This document shows positions 16,640-16,811 of a stretch of DNA of 16,811 bases, one piece after another. The DNA is taken from contig JAFAGG010000067.1 of assembly GCA_023422955.1 (NCBI GenBank), positions 1 through 16,811 on the forward strand. The letters run 5' to 3'. Both the position numbers and the translations under genes were made by a program. The stretch is from Pseudomonadota bacterium (GTDB lineage Bacteria; Pseudomonadota; Gammaproteobacteria; Burkholderiales; Burkholderiaceae_D). The notes beneath the pieces were generated by a model. The model had not been told where the DNA came from. It searched no databases and saw only the letters and a list, made by a program, of their open reading frames with translations. How positions within the stretch are numbered: position 1 is the first letter of the stretch; every line of letters begins with the position of its first letter.

Positions 16640-16811
16640 ATGGTTTCAAGAACGTGGACAGCCGGACTCATCATGACTGCCGCAATGGTGTTCCCTGCGC
16701 TTACCTGGCTGCCGGAAGCTACTGCGGCGGCCAAGCAGAAAACACAAGCCACCACTTCCGACGATACCATCTTCATGGCGCTGCGCGACGCGTCGCGCAA
16801 CAATGACGCGC
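16640..16811 (+). CDS. Exported protein, probably soluble lytic murein transglycosylase (N-terminus only)
   Basis: Only the first 57 codons are in the window. An excellent GGGGAG (16631-16636) precedes the ATG. The N-terminus has a basic residue (R4), a hydrophobic core (about 9-23) and an Ala-rich end (EATAAA, 26-31), the form of a Sec signal peptide, so the protein is periplasmic or envelope-bound. The mature start DDTIFMALRDASRNNDA resembles the first helices of the alpha-superhelical U domain of Slt-type lytic transglycosylases. Its position next to the cyclo-ligase gene supports that reading. The catalytic domain is outside the window, so the family assignment is partly by context. Confidence 0.6.
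   Translation, partial: MVSRTWTAGLIMTAAMVFPALTWLPEATAAAKQKTQATTSDDTIFMALRDASRNNDA

Overview
The window looks like an ordinary chromosomal segment of a betaproteobacterium, most likely Burkholderiales and close to Oxalobacteraceae (Herminiimonas/Janthinobacterium-like). This is inferred from moderately high GC, the protein character of ValRS, UvrD and ThiE, and the gene neighbourhoods purH-ruvC-ruvA-ruvB and cyclo-ligase/transglycosylase. I see no insertion sequence, phage gene, tRNA, rRNA or CRISPR array. Almost all of the window is housekeeping genes. The most interesting signals are in the non-coding DNA, above all the long 5' leader of the thiamine genes.

Layout, left to right. Positions 1-1356 hold the 3' part of purH (+). 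ruvC (+) follows at 1445-1987. A small minus-strand membrane protein with an HExxH motif (2004-2489) sits between ruvC and the ruvA-ruvB pair (2515-4189, +), so the Holliday-junction resolvase gene is separated from its branch-migration partners. A lone 2-keto-4-pentenoate hydratase-like gene (4283-5116, +) has its own putative promoter. It converges on valS (5186-8035, -) across a clear bidirectional terminator.

The 339-base gap at 8036-8374 carries divergent promoters for valS and the thiamine operon, a structured leader with a possible 32-codon ORF, and a TPP riboswitch. Downstream of the aptamer, complementary segments fit a translational switch that hides the thiC ribosome binding site and start codon. 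The operon runs thiC-thiS, then a strong intercistronic terminator-like hairpin, then the tightly coupled thiG-thiD-thiE set with 4-base ATGA overlaps. Together these genes make the pyrimidine (ThiC, ThiD) and thiazole (ThiS, ThiG) moieties of thiamine phosphate and join them (ThiE). No thiO or thiH, which supply the glycine imine for thiazole synthesis, is in the window.

thiE converges with no gap on an MgtC/SapB-family membrane protein gene (12771-13472, -). A uvrD/rep-type helicase (13628-15913, +) follows, with a perfect TATAAT placed so that its transcript may be leaderless. A 5-formyltetrahydrofolate cyclo-ligase (15999-16541, -) comes next. The window ends in the signal peptide and N-terminus of a secreted protein, probably a soluble lytic murein transglycosylase (16640 onward, +).
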